Made by a program: the position numbers and the translations under genes
Notes under the pieces: model-generated
The model's input: only the letters and a program-made list of their open reading frames with translations
Database searches by the model: none
What the model was told of the DNA's origin: nothing
In this document: piece by piece, positions 1 through 10,240 of the stretch
How the letters are laid out: each line of letters begins with the position of its first letter
Position numbering within the stretch: position 1 is the stretch's first letter
From: an uncultured Flavobacteriales bacterium
GTDB taxonomy: Bacteria; Bacteroidota; Bacteroidia; Flavobacteriales_D; Crocinitomicaceae
Reading direction: 5' to 3'
Length of the DNA stretch: 64,000 nucleotides
NCBI GenBank assembly: GCA_903935095.1
Contig: CAIZQH010000003.1
Coordinates: 246,578 to 310,577 of the forward strand

Positions 1-302
1 AAATTGTTCGTGAAAATATTCCATATGATTCCAAAGATATGTTTGTTTTTGAATTTAAAAACACTTCCAAAAAACCCATTACCGTAAGTAATGTTCAAAC
101 GAGCTGTGGATGCACTGCTGCGGAAAAACCAACAGAACCAATTAAAAAAGGTAAAAAAGGAGCGATCAAAGTAACCTACGATACGAAAAGGATTGGTGCT
201 TTCACGAAAACCATTACCGTATTCTCTGATGGTGGTGATCCAATTGTTTTGACAATCAGAGGATCGATTCTTTCACCTTCCGATTCACCAACGACAAACT
301 AG
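1..302 (+). CDS. DUF1573 domain protein, 5'-truncated by window edge
   Basis: The reading frame is open from base 3 without a start, so this is the C-terminal part (about 100 codons) of a gene that begins outside the window. It contains the sequence around TSCGCTAA followed by a beta-rich stretch and GAFTKTITVFSDGG, which is the pattern of the DUF1573 immunoglobulin-like domain common in Bacteroidota. The first internal Met is at 39 and is probably not the real start. Members are usually secreted or periplasmic; the function is unknown. It lies 71 bases upstream of valS, from which it is separated by a promoter. Confidence 0.75.
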   Translation, partial: IVRENIPYDSKDMFVFEFKNTSKKPITVSNVQTSCGCTAAEKPTEPIKKGKKGAIKVTYDTKRIGAFTKTITVFSDGGDPIVLTIRGSILSPSDSPTTN

Positions 303-328
303 TCGAGCTATTTCTGCGTTAACGGAGA

Positions 329-357
329 TTGTGCTGCTGAGATAATTGTTATCTTTG
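329..357 (+). promoter_or_regulatory. Promoter of valS
   Basis: A TTG at 329-331, an 18-base spacer and TATCTTTG at 350-357 match the Bacteroidota consensus (TTG, 17-23 bases, TAnnTTTG). The valS ATG follows 16 bases later, so the leader is about 10 nt long. Transcription start is inferred. Confidence 0.6.
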
Positions 358-373
358 CGGCAAAGATTGTGTC

Positions 374-3004
374 ATGGAATTAGGGAAAACATACGAGCCG
401 CAAAAAGCGGAAGATAAATGGTATAAACATTGGTTGGATAAAGGTTATTTTCATTCAGTCCCTGATCATCGTGAGGCCTACACCATCGTCATTCCCCCGC
501 CTAATGTAACAGGTGTCCTTCACATGGGACACATGCTAAATAACACCATTCAAGATGTCCTAGTCCGCAGAGCGCGAATGCTTGGAAAAAATGCATGTTG
601 GGTTCCAGGAACCGATCATGCCTCCATTGCAACAGAGGCAAAAGTGGTTCAAAAACTTCGTCAAGAAGGCATTAAAAAATCTGACTTAACCAGAGATGAG
701 TTTCTTGCACATGCCTTCGAATGGAAAGATAAACATGGTGGCATCATCTTGGAACAATTAAAGAAACTTGGTGCATCTTGTGATTGGGAACGCACGCATT
801 TCACCATGGATAAGGAGTATTCTGAGTCGGTGATCAATGTATTCATGGACCTGTATGCAAAAGGTAAAATTTACCGTGGCGTTCGCATGGTGAACTGGGA
901 TCCAGAGGCATTGACAGCGGTTTCCGACGAAGAAGTGAATTACAAAGAAGTGAATTCTCGACTTTTCTACGTTCGATACAAAATCACAGATACAACAGAT
1001 GAATGGGTAACTATCGCTACTACACGTCCAGAAACAATCCTTGGAGATACGGCCATTTGCGTAAATCCAGCTGATGAACGTTACAAGAAGCTAATCGGGA
1101 AATGTGCATTGGTCCCCATCATTAACCGTGAAATCCCAATCATTGCCGATGAGTACGTTGATAAAGATTTTGGTACTGGTTGCTTGAAAGTTACGCCAGC
1201 TCATGATACAAATGATTACGAATTAGGCAGAAAATACAACTTGCCGTCCATCGACTTATTTAATGATAACGGAACTCTGAATGAACACGGCGCACATTTT
1301 GCTGGAAAAGACCGTTTTGATGTGCGCAAGGAAATTGAAAGAGAACTTGACGAAAAAGGTTATTTAGTCAAAACAGAGGATATCATTAATAAGGTTGGAT
1401 TCTCGGAGCGTACCAACGCGGTCATTGAACCGAAATTATCCATGCAATGGTTTGTTTCGATGAAAGAATTGGCTCAACCTGCTCTTGATAACGTCATGAA
1501 TGGAAACATTCAATTCCATCCGGATAAATTCAAAAATACCTACCGTCACTGGATGGAAAATGTGAAAGATTGGTGCATTTCTCGTCAACTTTGGTGGGGA
1601 CACCGAATTCCAGCTTGGTATTTTGGCAACCGTCCAGACGACTTCGTGGTTGCAAAAACGAAGGAAGAAGCATTAAGATTAGCAAGCGAAAAAGCAGGAA
1701 GAGAAATCCTTGAATCTGAGTTAAATCAGGACGAAGATGTACTCGATACATGGTTTTCTAGTTGGTTATGGCCAATTTCTGTATTCAATGGACTCACACA
1801 GCCTGAAAACGAGGAAATTAAATACTATTATCCAACCAATGACCTAGTTACTGCGCCGGAAATCATGTTCTTCTGGGTGGCGAGAATGGTGATTGCAGGA
1901 TACGAATACATGGGTGATTTACCCTTTAAAAATGTATATTATACAGGAATCGTTCGAGATAAACTTGGACGAAAAATGTCGAAATCACTCGGTAATTCAC
2001 CGGATCCAATCGAATTAATTGAGAAATTTGGAGCAGATGGTGTTCGTGTTGGGATTTTGATTTCATCCCCAGCAGGAAATGACCTTCCCTTCGATTCTTC
2101 TCAATGTGAACAAGGCCGTAATTTCACGAATAAAGTGTGGAATGCTTACCGCCTAGTATCTTCTTGGCAGGTTCGTGATATTGAGCAACCAATTTCTTCG
2201 CAGGTGGCGATAGATTGGTTTGAAAATCGCTTCCAAAAAGTATTGATTGAAATCAATGATCAATTCGATAAATTCCGTATTTCTGATGCGTTGATGGCTA
2301 TTTACAAATTGGTTTGGGATGATTTCTGTTCGTGGTATTTAGAAATGATTAAACCTGGATATGAACAACCCATAGATCGTCAAACATTAGATAAAACAAA
2401 ATACTTTTTCGAAGAATTATTGAAGGTCATGCATCCATTTACTCCCTTTGTTTCCGAAGAACTTTGGCACGCGCTAAACGAACGCAAAGATGGGGAGGAT
2501 ATTGTTATTGCTGAATGGCCGAAGGCGAGAGCAGTGGATGAACAATTGCTAACCGGATTCGAAAAAGCAGAAAAAATCATTTCCCAAATCCGCAACATCC
2601 GAAAGAATAATAACATCGCAAACAAAGTGAAGTTGGAGATGTATGTTAGAGCAGATGCTGCTACTCAAACGAATGTTGATGCCGTTATTGTAAAAATGGG
2701 TAATCTCTCTGTTTTTGAATATGTATCAGATAAAATTCAACAAGCGAATTCATTTATTGTCGAAGGTGTTGAGTACTTTGTTCCCTTTGGAGACGTAGTT
2801 GATGTGGATGCAGAAATCAAGAAAATGGAGGAGGAGCTAGGTTACTCAAAAGGATTCTTGAAAAGTGTACAAGGAAAACTAGCTAACGAACGATTTGTTG
2901 CCGGAGCACCAGCGCAAGTATTGGAGTTAGAACGCAAAAAAGAGGCGGACGCACTTGGGAAAATCCAATTATTAGAAGAGAAACTAGCTTCGTTGAAAGG
3001 ATAG
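374..3004 (+). CDS. valS: Valine--tRNA ligase
   Basis: Class Ia aminoacyl-tRNA synthetase that charges tRNA-Val in the cytoplasm. The protein has 876 residues, normal for the family. The HIGH-type ATP motif is HMGH at residues 50-53 after PPPNVTG, and the KMSKS loop is at about residue 534. Between them is the CP1 editing domain ([18 protein letters not shown]), which hydrolyses Thr-tRNA-Val. The C-terminus holds the anticodon-binding domain and the short coiled-coil arm (about residues 810-876) typical of ValRS. It has its own promoter and ends 2 bases before the convergent OmpA-type gene. Confidence 0.97.
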   Translation: MELGKTYEPQKAEDKWYKHWLDKGYFHSVPDHREAYTIVIPPPNVTGVLHMGHMLNNTIQDVLVRRARMLGKNACWVPGTDHASIATEAKVVQKLRQEGIKKSDLTRDEFLAHAFEWKDKHGGIILEQLKKLGASCDWERTHFTMDKEYSESVINVFMDLYAKGKIYRGVRMVNWDPEALTAVSDEEVNYKEVNSRLFYVRYKITDTTDEWVTIATTRPETILGDTAICVNPADERYKKLIGKCALVPIINREIPIIADEYVDKDFGTGCLKVTPAHDTNDYELGRKYNLPSIDLFNDNGTLNEHGAHFAGKDRFDVRKEIERELDEKGYLVKTEDIINKVGFSERTNAVIEPKLSMQWFVSMKELAQPALDNVMNGNIQFHPDKFKNTYRHWMENVKDWCISRQLWWGHRIPAWYFGNRPDDFVVAKTKEEALRLASEKAGREILESELNQDEDVLDTWFSSWLWPISVFNGLTQPENEEIKYYYPTNDLVTAPEIMFFWVARMVIAGYEYMGDLPFKNVYYTGIVRDKLGRKMSKSLGNSPDPIELIEKFGADGVRVGILISSPAGNDLPFDSSQCEQGRNFTNKVWNAYRLVSSWQVRDIEQPISSQVAIDWFENRFQKVLIEINDQFDKFRISDALMAIYKLVWDDFCSWYLEMIKPGYEQPIDRQTLDKTKYFFEELLKVMHPFTPFVSEELWHALNERKDGEDIVIAEWPKARAVDEQLLTGFEKAEKIISQIRNIRKNNNIANKVKLEMYVRADAATQTNVDAVIVKMGNLSVFEYVSDKIQQANSFIVEGVEYFVPFGDVVDVDAEIKKMEEELGYSKGFLKSVQGKLANERFVAGAPAQVLELERKKEADALGKIQLLEEKLASLKG

Positions 3005-3006
3005 AC

Positions 3007-3864
3007 TTAAATAAATCTGAAATCAACACGTCGGTTCTTTTGCTTCCCTGCGTTCGTATCGTTTCGGTCGACTGGTTCGTTTTCTCCTTTGAAATCAATT
3101 TCTACGCGGGACTTCGGAAGCCCATGCGCTTCGAAAAAACGTTCCAAAGATGCTGCTCTCTGTTTGGATAAAACGATGTTATATGTGTCAGAGCCATCAG
3201 CATCCGTGTGACCAGTAATTAAAATTCGAAGATCTGAATGGCTTTTTACCATGCGAATCATTTCGATAAGGTACGATTCATATTGGCCTTGAATATTGGA
3301 CTTGTCGTATTCGAAATAAATAGGTTCAAATTTAAATGCGCGCAATTCTTCTATGCGCTTTTCGGGAGAAGATAATCCATCCGCTAAGTCTTGTTGAAAT
3401 TTTGTCAATTGATTCAATGGTAAAATATTGGGGGTGTTTTCGGAAATATTGAAAGCCGCTCGGTAAAGAGTTAAGCTGCATTTACCATCCTTATTTTCCC
3501 CTAGTAAGTAGGCCTTTTTTGGATCGTATTCAAAATCAAATTGTTGTTTGTCTGCTGGAATGGCATTTTTAGATTTAGACCCTAACTTAGTTTCTTTAAT
3601 TTCTAGGTGTCCGTTTTCAAGCACTTTTCCAACAATATCATAAATGTAGTAATGTCCTTCTAGGCTATTTTCATGCCTCATTTTTCCATCAATCATTCCT
3701 TTCACAATGGTCATATCAAGGTAAATCCATGATGCAGAAACAAGTATAGGGTTGGATGCGTCTGTTGTTGAACAAGCGCCTTGCCAGGTTCCAGATAACT
3801 TTTGACCGTTCGACCAATGGGACAACAGTAGAAAAAGAAATAGGATGGCAGTTTTCATTCTCAT
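3007..3864 (-). CDS. OmpA-family outer membrane/periplasmic protein
   Basis: The protein of 285 residues starts with a signal peptide ending near SNGQ (residue 21). The N-terminal half has no family I recognise and looks beta-rich (SGTWQGACSTTDA and following). The C-terminal third, about residues 170-285, is an OmpA/MotB peptidoglycan-binding domain: ILITGHTDADGSDTYN, SKQRAASLERFF and the terminal NRRVDFRF. It probably tethers the outer membrane to peptidoglycan. A second Met two codons downstream (3858) is an equally good start. It is transcribed toward valS and diverges from the glutathione peroxidase gene. Confidence 0.85.
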   Translation of the reverse strand: MRMKTAILFLFLLLSHWSNGQKLSGTWQGACSTTDASNPILVSASWIYLDMTIVKGMIDGKMRHENSLEGHYYIYDIVGKVLENGHLEIKETKLGSKSKNAIPADKQQFDFEYDPKKAYLLGENKDGKCSLTLYRAAFNISENTPNILPLNQLTKFQQDLADGLSSPEKRIEELRAFKFEPIYFEYDKSNIQGQYESYLIEMIRMVKSHSDLRILITGHTDADGSDTYNIVLSKQRAASLERFFEAHGLPKSRVEIDFKGENEPVDRNDTNAGKQKNRRVDFRFI

Positions 3865-3942
3865 TTATTCGTAAAAATTCAAAAAATGTTCCACAAATTC
3901 GAACTATCTTTCGATTTAAATGTTCCAATGTAAATCCAAATT

Positions 3943-4476
3943 ATGAAAACACTTTTTTTACTCATATCAATCGTTGTCCTCATGAATAGCTCAGAAAAAG
4001 AAAACATATATCAGTTTAAAGTAAAAGATATCCATGGTGACACTTTTGATTTTGCGCAGTTAAAAGGTAAGAAAATCATGATTGTGAATACCGCTTCAAA
4101 ATGCGGATTAACGCCGCAATATGAGAAATTAGAGGCATTGTATGATCAATACAAAGGAAAAAATTTCGTTATTGTTGGATTTCCAGCAAATGACTTCATG
4201 TCTCAAGAGCCGGGTTCGAATGAGGAAATCGAAAGTTTCTGCAAGATGAATTATGGCGTAACTTTCCCTATGATGGCGAAAATATCCGTGAAGGGAAAAG
4301 AGATGCATCCCGTTTATCAATTCTTAACGGAAAAGGTGAAAAATGGGCTAGAGGACAATAAAGTAGAGTGGAACTTTCAAAAATACTTAATTGATGAAAA
4401 TGGCCACTTGGCAAAAGTGATTTCACCTAGAATTCAGCCCGATGATGCAAGCATCACTTCGTGGATTGAAAAATAG
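3943..4476 (+). CDS. Glutathione peroxidase family protein
   Basis: Thioredoxin-fold peroxidase that reduces hydrogen or lipid peroxides, probably thioredoxin-linked in this group. It has 177 residues with an N-terminal hydrophobic segment (residues 1-17) that suggests export. The peroxidatic cysteine is Cys54 in NTASKCGLTPQY. Trp143 and Asn144 (VEWNFQKYLI) of the catalytic tetrad are present. The segment that normally reads FPCNQFG reads FPANDF (80-85), so the resolving-type Cys and the tetrad Gln are Ala82 and Asp84. It may therefore be a specialised subgroup. It is monocistronic, divergent from the OmpA-type gene. Confidence 0.88.
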   Translation: MKTLFLLISIVVLMNSSEKENIYQFKVKDIHGDTFDFAQLKGKKIMIVNTASKCGLTPQYEKLEALYDQYKGKNFVIVGFPANDFMSQEPGSNEEIESFCKMNYGVTFPMMAKISVKGKEMHPVYQFLTEKVKNGLEDNKVEWNFQKYLIDENGHLAKVISPRIQPDDASITSWIEK

Positions 4477-4552
4477 TCAAATAGTTGAAATTTTGTTGAT
4501 AAGTTAAGGTTTTCAGCACCTAGACACCCCTCCGAAAAACATTGCTTTTTCT

Positions 4553-4560
4553 TATTTTTG
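4553..4560 (+). promoter_or_regulatory. Possible gyrB promoter -7 element
   Basis: TATTTTTG matches TAnnTTTG and lies 40 bases before the gyrB ATG. No TTG stands at the right distance upstream, so support is partial. Confidence 0.4.
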
Positions 4561-4582
4561 TTTGACTTGAAAAAAGTGATAA

Positions 4583-6553
<1,971 letters not shown>

Positions 6554-6554
6554 G

Positions 6555-7331
6555 ATGCGATTTAAACACCTTAAGCCAGTATCGACGTTCATTTTGTTGA
6601 TACTGGTTTTTTTTGTGTCCTACGGGTTTTATTTTACCCCGAAAAAGGCACCTCATCCCCCTTTGGAAACACCGAGACTCAAGGAAGGTGAATCTTATTT
6701 GCAACATGAAGCATATGGATTTGTATACGATGAGGAGCATGAACAAGCAAAATGGATTGCCTATTGCTTGACCAAAAAAGAAGCAGCAGGAACGATTGAA
6801 CGATCTGATAACTTTGATGAAGATCCACTCGTTTCTTCAGGTACTGCTTCCGATCATGATTATGCAAAAAGTGGTTACGACCGTGGACATCTAGCTCCCG
6901 CAGCGGATATGCGCTGGTCTGAAACCAGTATGAATGAGTCATTCTATTACAGTAATATGAGTCCTCAAATCCCTGCATTTAATCGAGGAATTTGGAAAAA
7001 ACTAGAGGAAAAAGTTCGCGATTGGGCGGTAGCATTAGATTCTATTTTGATTGTGACCGGTCCAATATTAACACCTAATTTGCCGAGAATTGGATCCAAT
7101 CAAGTAAGTGTTCCAAGTTATTATTACAAAGCAATCGTTGATCTCAAAGGCTCAAATTCCAAAGCAATTGCTTTCGTGCTACCGAATGCAGGATCGAAAC
7201 GACCCCTGATGGAGTTCGCTTTATCCATAAACGAATTAGAGAAGTTGACCAACATTGATTTTTTTTATCAATTGGATGACCCATTAGAAAATTCATTAGA
7301 ATCCATCATCTGCAAAACTTGTTGGCCATAA
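6555..7331 (+). CDS. Membrane-anchored or secreted DNA/RNA non-specific endonuclease
   Basis: Member of the beta-beta-alpha-metal (NUC1) nuclease family. The ATG at 6555, one base after the gyrB stop, is chosen because it gives a proper N-terminal hydrophobic anchor (residues 11-27). An upstream in-frame ATG at 6489 would overlap gyrB. The catalytic motif is DRGH at 109-112 followed by LAPAADM, with His112 the expected general base and Asn residues further on (SNMSPQIPAFNRG) for metal binding. It has 258 residues. It likely degrades nucleic acid outside the cytoplasm. The tight spacing suggests co-transcription with gyrB. A terminator follows directly. Confidence 0.9.
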   Translation: MRFKHLKPVSTFILLILVFFVSYGFYFTPKKAPHPPLETPRLKEGESYLQHEAYGFVYDEEHEQAKWIAYCLTKKEAAGTIERSDNFDEDPLVSSGTASDHDYAKSGYDRGHLAPAADMRWSETSMNESFYYSNMSPQIPAFNRGIWKKLEEKVRDWAVALDSILIVTGPILTPNLPRIGSNQVSVPSYYYKAIVDLKGSNSKAIAFVLPNAGSKRPLMEFALSINELEKLTNIDFFYQLDDPLENSLESIICKTCWP

Positions 7332-7357
7332 AAAAACCGCCTTTTGAGCGGTTTTTA
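7331..7357. terminator. Bidirectional terminator between nuclease and gcvH
   Basis: AAAACCGC and GCGGTTTT form a stem around a short loop, flanked by A and T runs on both sides. It can serve both convergent genes. Confidence 0.8.
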
Positions 7358-7374
7358 GTATGTTGATGGAGGGA

Positions 7375-7752
7375 TTAATGAATCAATCCTTCATATGTTG
7401 CAGCATCCAATAATTGATCATACTGTGAGGCATCCGTTAATTTCAATTTGATCATCCAACCTTCACCGTAAGGATCGGAATTAACTAATTCCGGATTTCC
7501 TTCCAATGCTTCATTGAATTCAAGAATTTCACCACTCATAGGCATGAATAAATCAGAAACTGTTTTTACCGCCTCTACACTGCCAAAAACTTCTTCTTGA
7601 TCAAGTGTTTCTCCGATTGTTTCGATTTCAACATAAACGATATCACCTAATTCACTTTGAGCAAATTCTGTAATACCTACAATGGCAACATCACCTTCGA
7701 TTTTCACCCATTCGTGGTCTTTTGTGTACTTTAATTCTGCTGGAATATTCAT
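7375..7752 (-). CDS. gcvH: Glycine cleavage system H protein
   Basis: Lipoyl carrier of the glycine cleavage system, which shuttles the aminomethyl group between the P, T and L proteins. The ATG at 7752 gives [15 protein letters not shown], the standard N-terminus. A 16-residue upstream extension to 7800 would run through the promoter and is rejected. It has 125 residues. The lipoylated lysine is Lys63 in the [16 protein letters not shown] motif (here [16 protein letters not shown]). The P and T proteins are not in the window, so the gene is solitary here, as is common. Confidence 0.96.
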   Translation of the reverse strand: MNIPAELKYTKDHEWVKIEGDVAIVGITEFAQSELGDIVYVEIETIGETLDQEEVFGSVEAVKTVSDLFMPMSGEILEFNEALEGNPELVNSDPYGEGWMIKLKLTDASQYDQLLDAATYEGLIH

Positions 7753-7769
7753 GTTAATTTTGATTTCTA

Positions 7770-7800
7770 CAAATGTAGCAATTTTGTTCATTTGTTTCAA
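7770..7800 (-). promoter_or_regulatory. Promoter of gcvH
   Basis: On the minus strand, TTG (7800-7798), a 20-base spacer and TACATTTG (7777-7770) fit the Bacteroidota consensus. The gcvH ATG is 17 bases further on. Confidence 0.65.
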
Positions 7801-7803
7801 GCC

Positions 7804-7831
7804 TTTGGGAAAGACTTTATAATTACCTTTG
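7804..7831 (+). promoter_or_regulatory. Promoter of prfB, probably leaderless
   Basis: TTTG at 7804-7807, a 16-base spacer and TACCTTTG at 7824-7831. The prfB ATG starts only 4 bases after the element, which puts the predicted transcript start at or next to the start codon. Confidence 0.6.
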
Positions 7832-7835
7832 CACC

Positions 7836-8918
7836 ATGACTATTGATCAGTATAAAGACTTGTTGAAGCGCGTTGAAGGCATTCAAAATTACCTGAAAAT
7901 TGAGGAAAAACGAATGCAAATGAGAGAAGAGGAACTGAAAACACAGGATCCTTCGTTTTGGGATGATCCGAAGAAAGCGGAAACTCAGATGAAAGCTATT
8001 CGTGGACTGAAGTTTTGGGTCGATACCTTCGATCGTTTGCAAACGGCTGTTTCTGATCTAGAAGTGGTTATGGAATTCGTGAAAGAAGGAATGTCCACAG
8101 AGGCGGAATTAGATCAACAGTTCCAAGTGATATTAACAGAAATCGAAGAATTAGAGTTAAAAAACATGCTTTCTGGCGAGGAAGATGCCCTAAGTGCTGT
8201 TTTGCAAATAACGGCTGGTGCAGGAGGTACCGAAAGTTGCGATTGGGCTTCCATGCTTATGCGTATGTATTTAATGTGGGGACAAAAGAAAGGGTATAAA
8301 TTGACCGAATTGAATTTCCAAGAAGGGGATGTTGCTGGTGTAAAAACAGTGACGATTGAATTAGATGGGGAATTTGCTTTTGGTTACCTCAAAGGTGAAA
8401 ATGGTGTGCATCGTTTGGTGCGTATTTCACCTTTTGATTCGAACGCGAAACGCCATACGTCGTTTGTTTCGGTATATGTGTATCCCTTAGTTGACGACAA
8501 CATCGATATTCATATCAATCCAGCAGATGTATCGTTCGAAACGTTTCGTTCAGGGGGTGCTGGAGGACAAAACGTAAATAAAGTAGAAACGGCAGTACGT
8601 TTGCGACATGCACCATCGGGAATCATTATCGAAAACTCGGAGTCCCGATCTCAATTGGCAAATAAGGAAAAAGCCATGCAATTATTGCGTTCCCAACTAT
8701 ACGAACTAGAGTTACGCGACCGCATGGAAAAGCGAAGCGAGATTGAAGCTGGTAAAAAGAAAATTGAGTGGGGAAGTCAAATCCGTAACTATGTAATGCA
8801 ACCTTACAAGTTGGTGAAAGATGTACGCACCGGAACGGAAACGAGTGATGTCGAGGCTGTTATGGATGGTGGACTCGACCCGTTTTTGAAATCATTTTTA
8901 ATGATGTATGGATCTTAG
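7836..8918 (+). CDS. prfB: Peptide chain release factor 2
   Basis: Class I release factor that recognises UGA and UAA and triggers peptide release. It has 360 residues. The stop-codon selectivity tripeptide is SPF at 198-200, which identifies RF2 rather than RF1 (PxT). The GGQ catalytic motif is at 243-245 ([18 protein letters not shown]). The reading frame is continuous: the place where many RF2 genes carry a programmed +1 frameshift with an in-frame UGA (around residues 19-22, NYLK) reads straight through. Its TAG stop overlaps the stop of convergent murF. Confidence 0.95.
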   Translation: MTIDQYKDLLKRVEGIQNYLKIEEKRMQMREEELKTQDPSFWDDPKKAETQMKAIRGLKFWVDTFDRLQTAVSDLEVVMEFVKEGMSTEAELDQQFQVILTEIEELELKNMLSGEEDALSAVLQITAGAGGTESCDWASMLMRMYLMWGQKKGYKLTELNFQEGDVAGVKTVTIELDGEFAFGYLKGENGVHRLVRISPFDSNAKRHTSFVSVYVYPLVDDNIDIHINPADVSFETFRSGGAGGQNVNKVETAVRLRHAPSGIIIENSESRSQLANKEKAMQLLRSQLYELELRDRMEKRSEIEAGKKKIEWGSQIRNYVMQPYKLVKDVRTGTETSDVEAVMDGGLDPFLKSFLMMYGS

Positions 8919-10192
8919 AATAGGTCAATTAATTTTTCTAAGGCAATCCCTCTTGATCCTTTCAGTAGAATCATCGTATGGTTAATCTTTATGTTCGATG
9001 CATGTGCTCGAAAAGATTCTTGGTTTTCAAATCCTTCAGCGTTTAATTGTTTGAAAATAGGTCCAACCGTGAGAAAAGGAATCTTGTTTTCTTTACAGTA
9101 ATTTATAATAAGTTGATGTTCGCTCAAACTTTCATTACCTAATTCAAGCATATCCCCGAGAATCGCTAATTTTTCGACGCCTTGAATTTCATGGAAGGAC
9201 TCCAAAGCCGATTTCATACTTGATGGGTTTGCATTATAACAATCAATGATTAATGTATTGTTCTCTGTTTTGGTAACTTGGCTTCGATTGTTTTGAGGAA
9301 TATAACCTTCTATGGCTTCATTCAATTGTTCAAAAGATACTTCGAATATATTTCCAAAGGCTACTGCGGCAAGGAAATTATTGAAATTATATTTCCCAAC
9401 TAATTGCGTATGCAAAACGGGTGAGTGGTATGCGTGGTTATGCCAAGAAAAATGGACAAAAGGGTCAAGATGGCTTAATTCACCAACAATAAGTGCTTTG
9501 GTACTACTTCCATAGGTAATCAATGGTAGAGGATATTTTTTACAGGCGTTCATTAAAACATCATCATCCATGCAAGCGAAAAGAATTCCGCTATTTTGTT
9601 GAATCGAAGCGTACAGTTCTGTTTTGGTTGCTAATACGCCTTGAAAATCTTTGAACCCCTCTAAATGCGCTTTGCCAATATTCGTGATAATCCCATGTGT
9701 TGGATGTGCAATCGCACAAAGTTCAGCGATATCTCCTGGCTTGTTCGCGCCCATTTCAATGATCGCTATTTCATGACTTTCTGTCAAGCGGAGTAGGGTG
9801 AGTGGAACACCAATATGATTATTTAAGTTCCCAATCGTACATAAGGAATGGTATTTCTTGGAAAGAACAGCATGAATCAGTTCTTTTGAACTTGTCTTAC
9901 CGTTACTTCCCGTAATTCCGATAACTGGAATAGAGAATTTTAACCGATGGTAGTGAGCGAGTTGTTGAAGATAAGATAATGCATCTTCGACATAAAATAT
10001 TGTATGATTGTTCGCATATGCGATTTCATCTACGATGGCATATTTTGCTCCGTTTTCAATCGCAGCTATTGCAAATGTGTTCCCATTGAAATGCTCCCCT
10101 TTTAATGCTACGAATAATGAATCCGCACTGATATTCCTTGTATCAGTAGACACGCCAGTACATTCATAGAATAATTTAAATAATCTTTCCAT
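8915..10192 (-). CDS. murF: UDP-N-acetylmuramoyl-tripeptide--D-alanyl-D-alanine ligase
   Basis: Adds D-Ala-D-Ala to UDP-MurNAc-tripeptide, the last cytoplasmic step of the peptidoglycan precursor. The ATG at 10192 (MERLFKL) is preferred to 10207, which lies nearer the terminator. It has 425 residues. The N-terminal substrate domain contains STDTRNI; the ATP P-loop is GITGSNGKT at 92-100; [14 protein letters not shown] and [10 protein letters not shown] follow; the C-terminal ligase domain contains [10 protein letters not shown]. gldJ lies upstream on the same strand, but a strong terminator separates the two. Its stop codon shares 3 bases with the prfB stop region. Confidence 0.94.
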   Translation of the reverse strand: MERLFKLFYECTGVSTDTRNISADSLFVALKGEHFNGNTFAIAAIENGAKYAIVDEIAYANNHTIFYVEDALSYLQQLAHYHRLKFSIPVIGITGSNGKTSSKELIHAVLSKKYHSLCTIGNLNNHIGVPLTLLRLTESHEIAIIEMGANKPGDIAELCAIAHPTHGIITNIGKAHLEGFKDFQGVLATKTELYASIQQNSGILFACMDDDVLMNACKKYPLPLITYGSSTKALIVGELSHLDPFVHFSWHNHAYHSPVLHTQLVGKYNFNNFLAAVAFGNIFEVSFEQLNEAIEGYIPQNNRSQVTKTENNTLIIDCYNANPSSMKSALESFHEIQGVEKLAILGDMLELGNESLSEHQLIINYCKENKIPFLTVGPIFKQLNAEGFENQESFRAHASNIKINHTMILLKGSRGIALEKLIDLF

Positions 10193-10205
10193 GGTGCAAA
10201 AATGC

Positions 10206-10237
10206 AAAAAAAAAGCCCGATTGATCGGGCTTTTTTT
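10206..10237 (-). terminator. Terminator downstream of gldJ
   Basis: A near-perfect palindrome, AAAAGCCCGAT TG ATCGGGCTTTT, with A and T runs on both sides, starts 3 bases after the gldJ stop. The T run ends only about 13 bases before the murF start codon. Confidence 0.85.
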
Positions 10238-10240
10238 AAA

